Shown: positions 11,781-23,825, counted from the stretch's first letter. The stretch: DNA of 64,000 nucleotides from Girardinichthys multiradiatus (GCF_021462225.1 NC_061794.1:44578914-44642913), one strand, 5' to 3'. Numbers and translations are program-made. The notes: generated from the letters alone by a model not told the origin.

Positions 11781-11959
11781 AGTTCCAGATTAAAATATTC
11801 ATGCTCTAAAGAGGGGACACACTTAAAAAAAAACACTCATTATGGGGTGAGTTCAACATAACTACAAATTTGAAAAATAACTACACTTGTGACAACCAGT
11901 GGTTGTCTGGGATGGCTTGATCAACCTTTCACATACTTGTGTGTAGTGATGATGGAGTG

Positions 11960-12815
11960 TTTAGTTAAGAACAAAAACTTTACATTACAACCATTAACCT
12001 TAATGTAGTTGCTGCAATTTTATGTGATAGACTAATGCATACTAGTGAACAGTTGTGAAGTGGAAGAAAAATAATACGGTTTTTTTTTTTTCACAAATAG
12101 TCATCTGTAAAGTGTGAGTTGCATAAATCCAGCTCTTCTGTGAAGGCCTCAGAGGTTTGTTAGATTACATTAGTGAACAAACAGCCTCATGAGCCCAATG
12201 ACCACAGCGGTCAGGGTGAAAGCTGTGGAGACGTTTGAAGTAGAGTTAGGTTCTAAAACAATGACCAAAACTGAGGACATCTCACAGAGCTCGGTTCAAT
12301 CAACTGTCTGCAAACCTAAGAAAACATGGTCATCCACCTAAACTGACTGAAACTAATAAAAGATAGCATTAATCAGTGAACCAACTAAGATGACTATGGT
12401 AACTCTGGAGGTTCTGCAGAGATCCAATGCTGATGGAGAATCTGTTGAAAACTATGTACTCCATAAAACTGGCCAATATAGATTAATGACAGGAAGAAAC
12501 CCATTGTTGAAAGAAAGCCAAAATACATTTTGTTTGCAGTTTTCCGCAGCCCGTGTATGGCACATGTTAAACATGTGGATATTTTGAAATGAGCAGATAA
12601 GTTATTAATCTAATTTAATGCAAAATTGCTTGTTGTGGAAAACTATCCTTGATTTACACACCTTCCCTATGTTAAAACATGATGGTGGCGGAATCATGCT
12701 CTGGGGATGATTTTCTTCAGCGGGGACAGGGAAACCGCTCAGAGTTAATGGTAAGATGGATGGAGCTAAATACAGGTTGATCCTGGAAGAAAACCTGTTA
12801 GAGGCAGCAGATGTC
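11960..12815 (+). mobile_element. Tc1-like (Tdr1/salmonid-type) relic
   Basis: From about 11975 the inverted-repeat text is recognisable (TTACATTACAACCATTAA, then GATAGACTAATGCA and GTGAAGTGGAAG). Transposase N-terminal sequence follows near 12140-12590 in broken frames (GTGAACAAACAGCCTCATGA, then GTAACTCTGGAGGTTCTGCA). A central piece at 12670-12815 reads KHDGGGIMLWGCFSSAGTGK, then NGKMDGAKYR and LEENLLEAAD, which is the region between the first and second catalytic Asp. The element stops abruptly at about 12815 where an unrelated repeat begins. A second, older copy is at 26785-27470. Confidence 0.8.
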
Positions 12816-13280
12816 ATGATCTGGCTGTGTTTGGGGTTTTTGAGTTTTGAGTTCTGTTACTTCTCTTCACTGCCATGTTCTGCATTTGCTTTATTCCAGT
12901 TCATTCAGGTTTATTAGATTCATTCTGTTGTTTAGGTTTTTGTTAGTTCCCTGGATTCCTGTTAGTTTTTATTTTCCTCATAGATCTGGTTCCTCTTGTT
13001 AATGTTCCCTAATTAGTTGCTTCAGTTCATTTAGATGTTTTTCTGTTATCTCCTCACCCTCCCTGCTCATTTGTGTTAATTAGTCACTCTCCATCAGCAT
13101 TATTTAGGCTCACTTCTACCAGCTGCTCCCGATTATTTCCATAATTAACCTCCTCAGTTCATTGGTCCATTCTCCACTTCCCTTAGCATTTATCCTCTCT
13201 GGTTTTCATTGTTTGCATCCCTGATGCAACCCTGATGTCCACCCTGTTTGTTGCCTGCTCCTTGCCCGTTGTCTTTACGT
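12816..13280 (+). mobile_element. LTR-like or promoter-like repeat of unknown class (family B)
   Basis: It starts TGTCATGATCTGGCTGTG, directly after the cut-off Tc1 relic, and runs as T-rich pyrimidine text with short blocks such as CACCCTCCCTGCTCATTTG and a TATTTAGGC TATA-like box near 13105. It ends where a LINE ORF1 reading frame becomes open (about 13281). Its start resembles the TGTCGGGGTT ends of family A. It could be an LTR or the 5' leader of the LINE that follows; the sequence does not decide. Confidence 0.35.
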
Positions 13281-13836
13281 CACTGTAACAACAGCTGACA
13301 AAGCTAATGCAACTTGTAAAAGAAGTGAAGCAACTGAAAAACACAATAAGAGAAAGGACAAAATTATCAATGAACTCAAGAAAAGGATAGATAACCTGGA
13401 ACAGTACATGAAAATAGAAGACGTAATAATCACAGGGTTGACCACTAAAACCTGCTCAACAGCTGTTGCAGAAGGCAGAAACGTGAGCCAGGATGAAGAC
13501 ACTCAATTTTTGCAAACACTGGAGAGCCAGGTTCTTCGACTTTTGGCAGAGAAGAATATCCACCTGGAGCCGAAAACCATCTCGGCATGCCACACTCTGC
13601 CTAGACAAGATAAGCCTAAGCTTGCAATCATTATGCGCCTTGTTAACCACAAATATAAAACTAAATTTCTGCGAAAAGGAAAGAAATTGAGAGGATCATC
13701 AATATATCCGAACGAGCATATTACAAAGAAAACAGCTAAGATTGCTAGAGAGGCCTGTTTCTTCAGAAGAAATGGGAAGATTGAAAAGACGAGGAAGAGG
13801 AACTGCAAGGTATATTATTCAGACCAATGGAAATGA
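13281..13836 (+). pseudogene. LINE ORF1 protein fragment
   Basis: The frame is open from about 13281 to the stop at 13834-13836. The first 40 codons form a charged coiled-coil-like helix (KHNKRKDKIINELKKRIDNL). Then comes the RRM-like core beginning EDVIITGL, and the conserved tail SIYPNEHITKKTAKIAREA followed by FFRRNGKIEKTRKRNCKVYY. This order, coiled coil then a nucleic-acid-binding RRM-like and C-terminal domain, is that of ORF1 proteins of several vertebrate LINEs, which coat the element RNA. It has no clear start codon and no linked intact ORF2. It may belong with the RT relic at 14480-15480, from which it is separated by a family A repeat. Confidence 0.75.
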
Positions 13837-14217
13837 GCTGGAACAGGCCAAAGTTATACTGGTAAGAGTAGTTAAATACCTTGACCATTTCAAATAATGT
13901 CGCTAATTCCTCTGAGTATTCTTGATATAATTCATAACAAGTTAAGCCCAAATGGGAAAGACTATTCCGTTCAGATGAGAGGACATTGTTGGTCACACAT
14001 AATTCTTGGTTACTTTGGATTTACTTTTGCAACGTACGTCTCTTGGAGGAATGACTGTGTGTATGAATGATATCTGAAGTCAACTGTACGAACATTCACA
14101 CCTTGGTCGTTAAACCCGACATCTAATAAGAGGACCAAGTTTTGGACTTGGAACTGTGTGGACATTTTCTACTCTGCAGACCTGTGTGTGCATTAGGCTG
14201 TGTGCTGTTTGTGTATG

Positions 14218-14470
14218 TGTCGGGGTTGGAGATTTTCTGTTTGTGTTGTCTGTGTTTGGCTTCTAGGGGCGCTGGAGAGCACGAGTGGGTGAGACAGGTG
14301 TTTCCCATTCTCCGGTGATGAGTCCTGGAGTATTTAAGCCAGAGGCAGCCAGCATCTCATTGCTCGAGTGTTAACCTTTAGTGGTAGTTACTCAAGACGA
14401 TCACAGTGCCACACTTTTGTATTGATTGCTTCAACCTCGTTTAATGAACTTTGTCTTTTCTAGAAAACTT
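14218..14470 (+). mobile_element. LTR-like repeat of unknown class (family A, copy 2)
   Basis: Begins TGTCGGGGTTGGAGATTT and contains GAGACAGGTGTTTCCCATT and GTATTTAAGCCAGAGGCAG (TATA-like box near 14328). These blocks occur in the same order in copy 1 (minus strand, starting at 3097). The downstream boundary before the RT relic at about 14480 is uncertain. Confidence 0.4.
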
Positions 14471-14479
14471 AGAAAACTA

Positions 14480-15480
14480 TAGAACTGGCGGAGGCGGTAT
14501 CAACATCAATTGACAGCAGAGAGTACACTGCTGAAGTTTTCATAGATCTAAGCAAGGCCTTTGACCCCATAGATAATTCATTGCTTTTAAATAAAATGGA
14601 AATTATGGAGTCAGGGGTGCAGCTCATTAATTGTTAAAAAGTTACCTTAGTGACGGAGACCAGCTTGTACATATGAATAATGTAAATTATGTTAAATTAA
14701 AAATAACACATGGAGTTCCACAGGGTTCTGTAAAATAAATAAATGATATATGTGAAGTTGTAAAAAATTTGCATTGTATTCTATTTGCTGATGACACTAG
14801 TCTGTATTGTTCCGGAGAAGATCTTGAGTTGCTTTTCGATACAGTGGGTCAGGTGGTAACTGAAAGGGTGTTTGCTGGTAAATTTGTAGGAATCAATATT
14901 GATTATAAACTCAATTGGAAATTGTATATAAATACTAATATACCGAAACTCTTTGTGATATTATGTAAAGTCAAAACCTGTGTAAAAAAATTTACTTTAC
15001 ATTTTATATAATTCTCTAATCCTTCCGTGCCTTAATTATTATGTGAAAATATGGGGGAATAATTATAAAACAACATTCAACCTATTTTCCTATTACAAAA
15101 AAAAAAAGCTATCAGAGTGGTCAACCATTCAGAATACCTTGCCCCAACAAATCCACTCTTTCTTAAAATAAATGCTTTAAAATTACATGATCCTGTTGAC
15201 TTAAACACACACTTCCCTATTGAATCCGAGCGATATTCCAGACTCAAAAATTCAGTTACAATTTCAGAGGTACTGGTATTTTCCACAAAGCCAAGGTGAG
15301 GACAAGTTTGAAAAGCAGGTGTATATCCATCAGAGGGGTTAATTTATGGAATTGCCTGAACGATAAACTTCAGTGTTCTAAAACAATTAATATATTTAAA
15401 ACAAAATTACAAATCCAACATTATAGAAAGTTAGAGAAAACTCGATTAATGGTATCTAGAAATCAAGGAAAATATAGGGG
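14480..15480 (+). pseudogene. LINE reverse-transcriptase relic
   Basis: Broken frames spell a polymerase in order: VFIDLSKAFDPIDNSLLLNK (first catalytic Asp) near 14540-14600, ITHGVPQGSVK near 14705-14735, HCILFADDTSLYCSGEDLEL with the FADD catalytic box at 14784-14795, then an internal deletion of roughly 45 codons to FVGINIDYKLNWK, and the C-terminal AIRVVNHSEYLAPTNPLFLK near 15108-15170. The last part resembles RTSLKSRCISIRGVNLWNCL. It is a Jockey-superfamily-type non-LTR retrotransposon body, dead through stops and deletions. The ORF1 fragment 0.7 kb upstream is on the same strand and may be from the same insertion. Confidence 0.85.
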
Positions 15481-15499
15481 AAGAAAAGGAAATAATTAT

Positions 15500-16418
15500 T
15501 ATTGCTGATGTTATTTCTCCTTCTTTTTGTTATTACAGATTTGTTATGTTTATTGAATGGTATTTCAGAGTTTAGGTGTTTAGAACATCGGTTTTTTTCT
15601 GTGTCATCTTTGAATTATATGTTTCAATTGTATTTGGGGTTAGGCAGCATAAGTTGGTACTTCAGCCTAATCCCTTTCGGTCAAATCACCCAGTGCACTT
15701 GAATGCATCAGTCATGTGCTTAAAATGTATAAATGGCTGGGAGATAATAAACTAATAAAACTAATAAACTAATGACAACAAAAAAATTAAAACTGAGAGA
15801 ACTAAGGAAATATGTAAAACATATGTATGCAGAATGAGGGACTTTGCATGAACGGACGTTCTTGTTTGAATCCTCCTCCCATACACAAAGGCATCACATT
15901 CTCAGCACAAAAGCTAAAATATCTTGTGTGACAGCCCTCTGAAATTATGGCCATAATTCTGGTTTTCTCGGTTCCAAATACCTACAAACCATACATGCAA
16001 ATTACAGACTCGGATCACATTATGAGCATTCTTGCATTACTCATCATTAAAAACTGGGTTATCTTTGACATGGTGACATAAAAATTATTTCGAGCAGTGG
16101 AAGGAGATAAAACAAACCCAGAAAGGATGGAAGCATTATTCAAAGATATCCATTCCAGTTTCTGTCTGCATTCCTTCTGTCTGCCATGTACCACTGACCT
16201 GGCTGTTTTACCCCCTTTTAACTTTCAAAACATGTGACTGGTTGAATTCCTGTTTTCTAAATTTGTATAGGAAACAGTATCACATCCTTTGTAAATGAGA
16301 AATTGATGCAAAAAACTAAAATCACAGGATCAAAGTCAAAGCAAACTCTTCTACTGATTGGAATTTTAGATGCAGGTAAACTGCAACAACCACAATTGTT
16401 TGGCATTGTGCCTTAAAA
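15500..16418. other. No gene recognised
   Basis: AT-rich DNA between the LINE relic and the next Tc1-like element; no motif or convincing ORF. Confidence 0.55.
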
Positions 16419-16420
16419 TA

Positions 16421-17650
16421 CACTGCCTGGCCAAAAACAATTGCCACCAAAAAAAAAGGTCACAAACTCTAATATTTCATTGGATCACCCTTAGCTTTGA
16501 TTACACATTTGCTGTGGCATTGTTTCTATAAGCTTCTGCAATGTCACAAGATTCATTTTTCACCAAGATCTTGCATTGATGATGGTAGAGTCTGACTGCT
16601 GTGCAAAACCTTCTCCAGCACATCCCAAATATTCTCAATGGGGTTAAGGTCTGGACTCTGTGGTGGCCAATCCATGTGTGAGAACGATGTCTCATGCTCC
16701 CTGAACCACTCTTTCACAATTGTAGCCCGATGAATCCTGGCATTGTCATCTTGGAATATGCCCGTGTCATCAGGGAAGAAAAACTCCATTGATGGAATAA
16801 CCTGGTCATTCAGTATATTCAGGTAGTCAGCTGACCTCATTCTTTGAACACATACTGTTGCTGAACCCTGACCTGACAACCTGCAGCAACCCCAGATCAT
16901 AGCACTGCCCCCACAGGCTGGTACAGTAGGCACTAGGCATGATGGGTGCATCACTTCACCTGCCTCTCTTCTTACCCTGATGCGCCCATCACTCTGGAAC
17001 AGGGTAAAACTGGACTCATCAGACCATACGACCTTCTTTCATTGCTCCAGAGTCCAATCTTTATGCTCCCTAGCAAATTGAAGCCTTTTTTTCGGTTAGC
17101 ATCACTGATTAGTGTTTTTTTTAAGGCTACACAGCTGTTCATTCCCAATCCCTTGAGTTCCCTTTGCATTGTACGTGTGGAAATGCTCTTACTTTCACTA
17201 TTAAACAAAGCCCAGAGTTCTACTGTTGTTTTTCTTCGATTTGATTTCACCAAACGTTTAAGTGATCGGCAATCACGATCATTCAGGATGTTTTTCCAGC
17301 CACATTTCTTCCTTCGAAGATGATGGGTCCCCACTATCCTTCCAGTTTTTAATAATGCGTTGGACACTTCTTAACCCAGTTTTGGTAGTTTCTGCAATCT
17401 CCTTAGATGTTTTCTCTGCTTGATGCATGTCAATGATTTGACCCTTCTGAAACAGACTTTTTTTCCACGACCTCAGGATGTGTCTTTCGACATGGTTGTT
17501 TAAGAAATGAGAAGACACTCGTTGCACCAGTTGGGGTTAAATAACTTGTCAGCTGAAACATTATCGCCCATGCAGTAATTATCCAATGGGAGGCTCGTAC
17601 CCATTTGCTTAGTTAAATCCAGGTGGCGACTTTTTCTTGGCCAGGCAGTG
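16421..17650 (-). mobile_element. Tc1/mariner DD36E element, second family (dead)
   Basis: The left end CACTGCCTGGCCAAAAA follows TA at 16419-16420. The right end reads TTGGCCAGGCAGTG, the reverse complement of the left, ending at 17650; the following dinucleotide is TG instead of the expected TA. The body is 1230 bp and holds a single minus-strand transposase in at least three frames. Its ends differ from those of the 3100/42354/60327 family, so this is a separate family with the same 36-residue catalytic spacing. Confidence 0.88.
16553..17527 (-). pseudogene. DD36E-type transposase (second family), frameshifted
   Basis: The N-terminal part (from 17527) holds a helix-turn-helix segment, EKTSKEIAETTKTGLRSVQR. 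Frame then shifts near 17310 to a segment with NDRDCRSLKRLVKSNRRKTT and SISTRTMQRELKGLG. A further shift near 16960 leads to the catalytic half: [12 protein letters not shown], then [18 protein letters not shown], and [15 protein letters not shown]. Thirty-six residues separate the second Asp from the Glu. The first catalytic Asp lies in the damaged stretch near 17020. The frame stops early at 16553, before the family's usual C-terminal AKGGPTKY-like end. Confidence 0.85.
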
Positions 17651-17849
17651 TGGTTCGGCATTTTTTGAGCTTGAAACTGCTTCAGCTTTGAAGTAAATGG
17701 AAAAAGCTGCCAGATCAGCGATGAGATCAAGCAAGATAATGACATAAAAGCTCTGTTAAAAAAAGAAAGGAAGAATCATCAGTGAGCTAAAAATTATGTA
17801 TAAACTTTAACATTTGATTTGGTGACATTGAATGGCAAGTTTCTACCAG

Positions 17850-18090
17850 CTGTGCACAACTAATCAGTTGGATTTAAATCTGTACTTTGACTAGGTCATT
17901 CTAACACATGAATATGCTTAGATCCAAGCCCTTCCGTTACAGCTCTGTAAGGTTTTTTTCCCACAGGGAGGTGAAGCTCTTCCCCAATCTAGTTTTTCGC
18001 AGCCTAAAGTGTTTTCCTCCAAGACTCGTCTATATTTTGTTATCACATAAATCACAATAAATGTGGTTTTACGTAATAAAATTCAGAAAA
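17850..18090 (-). mobile_element. Tc1-like (Tdr1/salmonid-type) fragment
   Basis: GATTTAAATCTGTACTTTGA and ATTCTAACACATGAATATGC are the antisense text of the [14 protein letters not shown] of this family, followed by GGAGGTGAAGCTCTTCCCC and AGTGTTTTCCTCCAAGACTC from the preceding part of the transposase. It is much decayed; about 240 bp remain. Confidence 0.7.
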
Positions 18091-18094
18091 GTTT

Positions 18095-20885
18095 AACTGT
18101 ACTGTACATAGTTTTCACAGTCTTTGCAAATTGATTTAACTTTTGAAAAATTTAAGAGAACATGTATTAAGAAAATATTTGCTTTGCATTTGAGTTTTTT
18201 TCTCATTTTACCAAATGATAACTGCATCTCCTTATGTAAAACTACGGAACCTACAGAGGGTGTACTTAGTATTTTTATCATGCAGGTCTCCAGTGATTTC
18301 AGCTTTATTCAGAAGAAAGTATGTGTGCAGATATTTTTCTTATAGGTCGTGGCTTTCACACACGACCATCCAAACAGATCCAGCAAGTTCATGCAATATT
18401 TCACGTATTCGCTCTTTGTTTCAGAAATGAACTGGGAGCCTGTTTAGTCTGAACAGTTGAACATTTCCACTTATCACACTTTCCCATTTTTCTTCTTTTT
18501 TATTCCCACTTACAAAAAACTGTGTAAACTCCCCGCATTTTTTAACTCTATTTCCGGCAGCGATTGAATATCTTCTGCCCATCAAAGATGTGTTTGTGAA
18601 CAAAAGAAAGTCTGAAAGCAAGACTGTAGTGTAGACGAGGGAGAGGGACCGGGAGAGTGGAACTCTAGATTGTTTGGCACAACGAGAGGAGTTGGGTGGG
18701 AGGTGACATTTTTTTTCTTTGTGTGGTGTGAGTGAAATCTATTTTTTTCCTTTGTGGTTCGTGTAAAGAGTGTGTTTTTTTACTCTTTTGTGGTGAGTGT
18801 GTGGGAACCGCTGAATGAGATGGAGTGATTCCTGAAGTCAATGCTATCAGCCTCCGACACACTTAAACACTGGTGGGAGTTTGGAAGGGTGGAGGGGGAA
18901 TGATAAGGACTGGGATGGGTAAGCAGCATGGAATTGGATCTTGATACCAAAGTAAGTCAATACAAAGGCAACACAATCAGACAAATGCCCAGTTTTAACA
19001 AGATAAGAGCATTATCTGACCTTGGTTCAAACCCTTCATTAGGAGGTTGGCTCTGCAACTTAAATATGTTTAGATTAAACTATTCTGTCACATTCACACA
19101 TGTAAGGACCAGAAAATATGTGTTTTAAATTATTTCTGAGGTTTTGTTTCCTGTCGTCACCAGATTAAATTTGTGAAAGACCGCTGTGATGTGATCGTGA
19201 GTTCACAAACAGATAGTTTCAAGGCTTTTAGCTGCATGTTAGGCCTATAAATTAGTGATGGCTTAATTATTGTTTGTCAAGTAAAAAAAATGTGTCTTGA
19301 GATCTGAGGATGTTGAGCCAATTTTATGAAGAACACAAAGTTAACTTCATGTGATTGTGAGAAAGCAAAGCGTTCACCCGCAGTATGTGTCTCTATTGAA
19401 GACATCTGCATGTGGTTGTCACTAAATCTTTTCTTTTTACTTTTCTCGCCTTGAGGCTTTTCAGACTCATAGTTTCTACATTATGACAGTGTGGTAAAGC
19501 TTGTGTTCTCTCTCTTTATCGTTGTCTACATCAATATCCATCAAAATAAACACTGAGATCTGTGAAAAGGCTTAAGTTTAATAACCAACATCAAAATCTG
19601 GAAAAACAAATGTTTCAGATTAACATTAAATTTACTGAAATCATTCTTGGTTCTAGGATAACACAATATTTTGATTTTCTGAATTCTGTATGAATATGTT
19701 TAAAGCTCTTTATCTTATGCATTAATTTGATTTTAATTTGTTACTTTTACCTTCACACTATTGCATGAACATAAGTGTAAGAGAGACCTGAATTTTTCAT
19801 GATTATCAAGAGTTCATATGAGTTGAGATTCATGGGGCAGGGTTAGTATAATATATCTTTTTCTATTATGGATTTACATAATCACTTTCTGTCAATATTA
19901 CATTGTCAAGTAGATATTTAATAATCATAACATGTGTGATTAATATAAACATAAACAGTTTAGAACTGAGATAGACTATCTTGCTTAAGGATTGAAGTGC
20001 GTTTTTTTTCCTCTATAGTCTCTTTTTAACCACTTTATGCTTTAAAATAATTAATCTTTTATTGCAGTAGCATAATCTTACCTCTAACAATTCCTATAAA
20101 ATAAATACAATTGAACTGTTTATTTGTATAAATACCTTTACATATTTTTTTATTGATATTTTAATTTAGATCATTTTAATTAGTAATCCCTGACTTCCTG
20201 TTTCTAAATATAAAGTCGCTCGGAGACCCATTTTTCTTACCCACTTTTCAAAATGGAAAATTTGGAAAAGGACTGTCATAAATAGCTACTCCCCTAAACT
20301 TGCCCATATTAACAGTTGAAAAAATGTATTCTTTAATTTCATTCCAAACACAAACAAAGCTAGATGAAGACCTGAGTTTACCTTGCCACCATATACAGTG
20401 AGGAAAATACAGTTGAAATTAGATGTTTAGATAAACTATATCAAAAAAGCATCCCCTTTTTGTCCTCCAAGTTTACCCACAAACCTGATAATCTAATTTT
20501 TTTTTTCTAATGTATGAACATCTAGAAACCAAACTATGCACATATTCCTTAACAATTTCCATCACAAGCCTTGAAAATTTCTGTACCAAATAAAATAAAA
20601 AATAGCAAATTAGCATAACATGCCAATTTGTTATCCTTGTACTTTATTCTTTTCTTTTACTTCTTTAAACAAAGTGCAAGTAAAAGAAAGATGTAATACT
20701 TCTGAGTCGCGTACCTTTCTTATGCAACAGAAATTTGCTGTTGCAAAAAACCCCAGAAGAGCTGCAGGGAGCTGAAGATGGATCCAGGATGGCCACGAAG
20801 TTAGTGAACTGCTTGGAATGCTTCGCGACAAGAAGATGCTTGCAAATACCTGGAAATAACATTTTGTTCTTACAACAGCAGTATT
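18095..20885. other. No gene recognised
   Basis: Long AT-rich stretch without an identifiable repeat or gene. A G-rich/T-rich patch at about 18620-18900 is locally unusual in composition but shows no coding signal. Two ORFs of 73 and 71 codons near 18124-18430 lack any motif. Confidence 0.55.
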
Positions 20886-20889
20886 GTTA

Positions 20890-21266
20890 ATTCATCCTTA
20901 CATTTTCTATATCCGTTTCTTCCATACAGGGAGCTGGTGCTGTAGCTTTCTATAGGCGAGAGGCCGGGGACACCCTGGACAGGTTGCCAGTCCATCACAT
21001 TTCAACACAGTTCAGCACATAGACCACAGGACAAACAACCATGCACACACCCATTAACACCTAAGGGCAATTTAAAGAGACCAGTTAACCTAATGGTTAT
21101 GTTTTTAGACTGTGGGAGGAAGCTGGAGTACCTGGAGAGAACCTACACATGCATGGGGAGAACATGCAAACTCCAAGTAGAAGAAACCCGGCCAGGAGTT
21201 GAACCCAGGACCTTCTTGCTGTAAGGCAACAGTGCTACCAACGGTGCAAATGTACAGCCCAGCGTT
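20890..21266 (-). mobile_element. tRNA-headed teleost SINE, near full length
   Basis: On the minus strand the head reads GTTGGTAGCACTG (A-box-like, 21230-21242) and GGTTCAACTCC (B box, 21196-21206), the internal RNA polymerase III promoter of a tRNA-derived SINE. The body follows with the conserved blocks GGAGTTTGCATGTTCTCCCC and GATGGACTGGCAACCTGTCC down to about 20890. Partial copies of the same family lie at 23286, 51590, 58768 and 61995, all in the same orientation. Confidence 0.8.
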
Positions 21267-21289
21267 GCACAACTGCTTTAAAATCAAAT

Positions 21290-22030
21290 CAGATCATATT
21301 GATAACTTTATCATAATGATTTGAATAATTTTATTAAATAAAGTGTTTAACAAAGTACAATCTAAGAGTGCAATCAAAAATATTTCAAACATGAAAGCAA
21401 TAAAAATACAAAAATCACAAATATATAATAGTATTATTGTATAGTATAATATATTAGGTTTGTTCATCAGAACTAAAACAAGTTCTGATGGACAGCAATA
21501 ATTTCTGACACTAAAAGTCAAACACTAAAAGGAGTTAACACAGTCTTAAGCATCTGAACTTGCATAATGAATTATTCCCCAAACAAATCAGTTTATGAGT
21601 TTATGGCTTGAAAGTAAACTGGGCTTCAAGCTGCAAATATTGGACCATCGTGGTTCTTGGTTGGCTCTTGTTTTATTTTCTTTCATTCATTTGTACATTT
21701 CACTCTCCACATACTCTTTGCTTCATATTTGGCTCTTTGTAATAACAAATAAAACAAAATGTTATCATGTTAATGATATTTTTTTAAATTACATTCAAAA
21801 GTATTAAAGTACCAATAAATATGCTCTTTTGAGGGAATAAGGTCTCTGCTCTAACAAATCTCAGGATTAACATTTCAGTGGAGTCTTTAAGTTTATCTGC
21901 TTTAAATACTTTGTTTTGCTGCAAGTTACTTTTTCAATTTAGACCCAATTCTCCTAGTCAGGCTTATACCTTCACGATCAACAGCATGTTTATAGACTCT
22001 GAAGCTACAGTTCTGTAAAGAGCTCCAACA
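21290..22030. other. No gene recognised
   Basis: AT-rich DNA; no recognisable gene or repeat. Confidence 0.5.
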
Positions 22031-22035
22031 TGAAC

Positions 22036-22290
22036 AGGACCCAGTGGCACAGCAAAGCCGCTAATTTAGAACTTAATTACCATCCACTCTTCCACTAGCC
22101 ACTTAGTAAGTTAAAGCTCTTGGCTGTCGGTGTTTTGAGTGGAACTGGGAGAGCAGAAAATTATTTAGTTGTAAAGTGACAATTATAATGTTCATTCTAG
22201 TCATTTGTGGTTCACCAACGTCATTAATTAAAGCACAGCTGAGCATCTGTGATGAAATGAAAAGCAGCCTGCTCCATGGGATGCCTTTGT
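22036..22290 (+). repeat. Non-coding segment with a homologue at 27965 (copy 1)
   Basis: AAAGCCGCTAATTTAGAAC, GTGTTTTGAGTG, ATGTTCATTCTAGT and CATCTGTGATGAAA occur here in the same order and orientation as in 27965-28190. The segment is non-coding on both strands and does not match a family I recognise. It may be an old dispersed repeat or a local duplication. Confidence 0.6.
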
Positions 22291-22299
22291 CTGCCAAGG

Positions 22300-23280
22300 A
22301 ATAAACCAACACCTCCATCTCTTGTAATTTAAAATGTAGCTGATGTTTGAAATTATGTTTGTCGACTATTGTTTGGTTAAACAGAGCTCATCATGGCAGC
22401 TCTTTTGAAGTAAGACCAACCGTTTTAAACTGGGAGTCACCATAGTTTGATGTATTTTTGTAAACGCATAGCAAAGTGTTTTTGTCCTTTCATGTGTGGA
22501 ATCACTTTTTTCCTCACCAGGAACAGGAGCACAATGTTTGCTCACTATCACAGGCACGGAGTTAATGCTAACTCTCTAATCCTAACAGCGTATAAACCTA
22601 CTTTGGTAGTTTTCTTCAGAATAATTATTTTTACTTGGAGTTTATTTACACCTTCCACAACTATTCTATTCTATCTGGTGTAGAAAGTGAAGTGTTTTCC
22701 AAAAATGGGACTGATCTGGACAAAGCAAACTTATTACCTAGACTGACCAAGGCAACATCAATCCCACTCACCAGGGCCAATTAAATACTTGTTCAAGGAG
22801 AGACAAACCACAAACCAGTGACAAATGTCTGTTTACTGAAACAAGTCAGATCAGAGGCGGATGAATATGCCAACATTCAGAACCTTGTGATACCAGACAA
22901 CAAAGAGCAATTTAATCGGCTAGTACCTCAGCAGGTTTAGGTAACTATTTTCTACAAGGGTCATAATGTTTTAGTACATTAATGTTATGCACTCATGTAT
23001 TTTACAGTAGGTTGCTTCACATTTCCAAAAAAAGTAAAGGAGAAAAAAAACACTGCGAATGAGCACGCATCATAGTTAATATTTTATTGCAACTAAAGCA
23101 CCTCCAAAAGTAGGATCTAAAATGCGCTGAAAAGAAGAAACTGCAAAAAACCTCAAAAAGAAAAGCAACAAGGAAAAAAAGAAGTAAGTAAAACTAAGAA
23201 AAAAGTGCAATAGCATTTTTATGTGGGCTTCATTTAATTTCCGTTTGGACTGGCTGGTTACTTAGTGAACCAGGGTTAGA
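22300..23280. other. No gene recognised
   Basis: AT-rich DNA; a purine-rich patch at about 23030-23200 is low complexity. No coding signal. Confidence 0.5.
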
Positions 23281-23285
23281 ACCTG

Positions 23286-23458
23286 GGTAAAGTCAATCAG
23301 TCAGTCAGTCATTTTCTACCGCTTATTCCATAGTGGGTCGCGGGGAAGCTGGTGCCTATCTCTAGCAGTCTATGGGCGAGAGTCGAGGTACACCCTGGAC
23401 AGGTCGCCAGTCCATCACAGGGCGACACACAAACAACCACGCACACTCATTCATAACC
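23286..23458 (-). mobile_element. 5'-truncated tRNA-headed SINE fragment
   Basis: Contains TTTTCTACCGCTTATTCCAT and AGGTCGCCAGTCCATCACAG, the body of the SINE at 20890-21266. The tRNA-like head is missing: the copy stops at 23458, as expected for a truncated retroposition event. A short CAGT run (TCAGTCAGTCAGTCA) marks the tail end. Confidence 0.75.
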
Positions 23459-23462
23459 TAGG

Positions 23463-23825
23463 TACAGTTAAGCTCAAAATTATTCAGACCTCTGGCTGAA
23501 TGAGATTTAAAATTCCTTTCATTTAGCCAAAAAGATTGTTGCTAATAGGAATTCAGAAAGGCATCTCTCAAAAGACTAAAACAATGTAATAGGAATTTAC
23601 ATTTTGAACAAAGTAATTTATATTTGGGCTGTCTATTTACAGAGCTTTGCAAAAATTATTTACATGCCTTGAATTATTGATCTCACATTGGAGAAATTCA
23701 CTGTATAATGTCACATAGTTCGATGTGTCATAAGCCAAAGTAAAGAGGTGCATAAATGTGAAGTGAAATGATTTTTTAAATAAATAAAAGTCTGGAAAGT
23801 CTGGTGTGCATTTGTACCTAGCCTG
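23463..23825. mobile_element. Two Tc1-like terminal-repeat relics
   Basis: TACAGTTAAGCTCAAAATTA at 23463 is the outer end of one fish Tc1-like family. From about 23640, GAGCTTTGCAAAAATTATTT and, near 23795, AGTCTGGTGTGCATTTGTA resemble the terminal region of another family (CCTTGCAAAAGTATT type). No transposase reading frame remains. Confidence 0.5.

Noticed and set aside
13840..14215. Continuation of the LINE ORF1 or start of ORF2
   Set aside because: No endonuclease motif could be read in any frame; the stretch is left unassigned.
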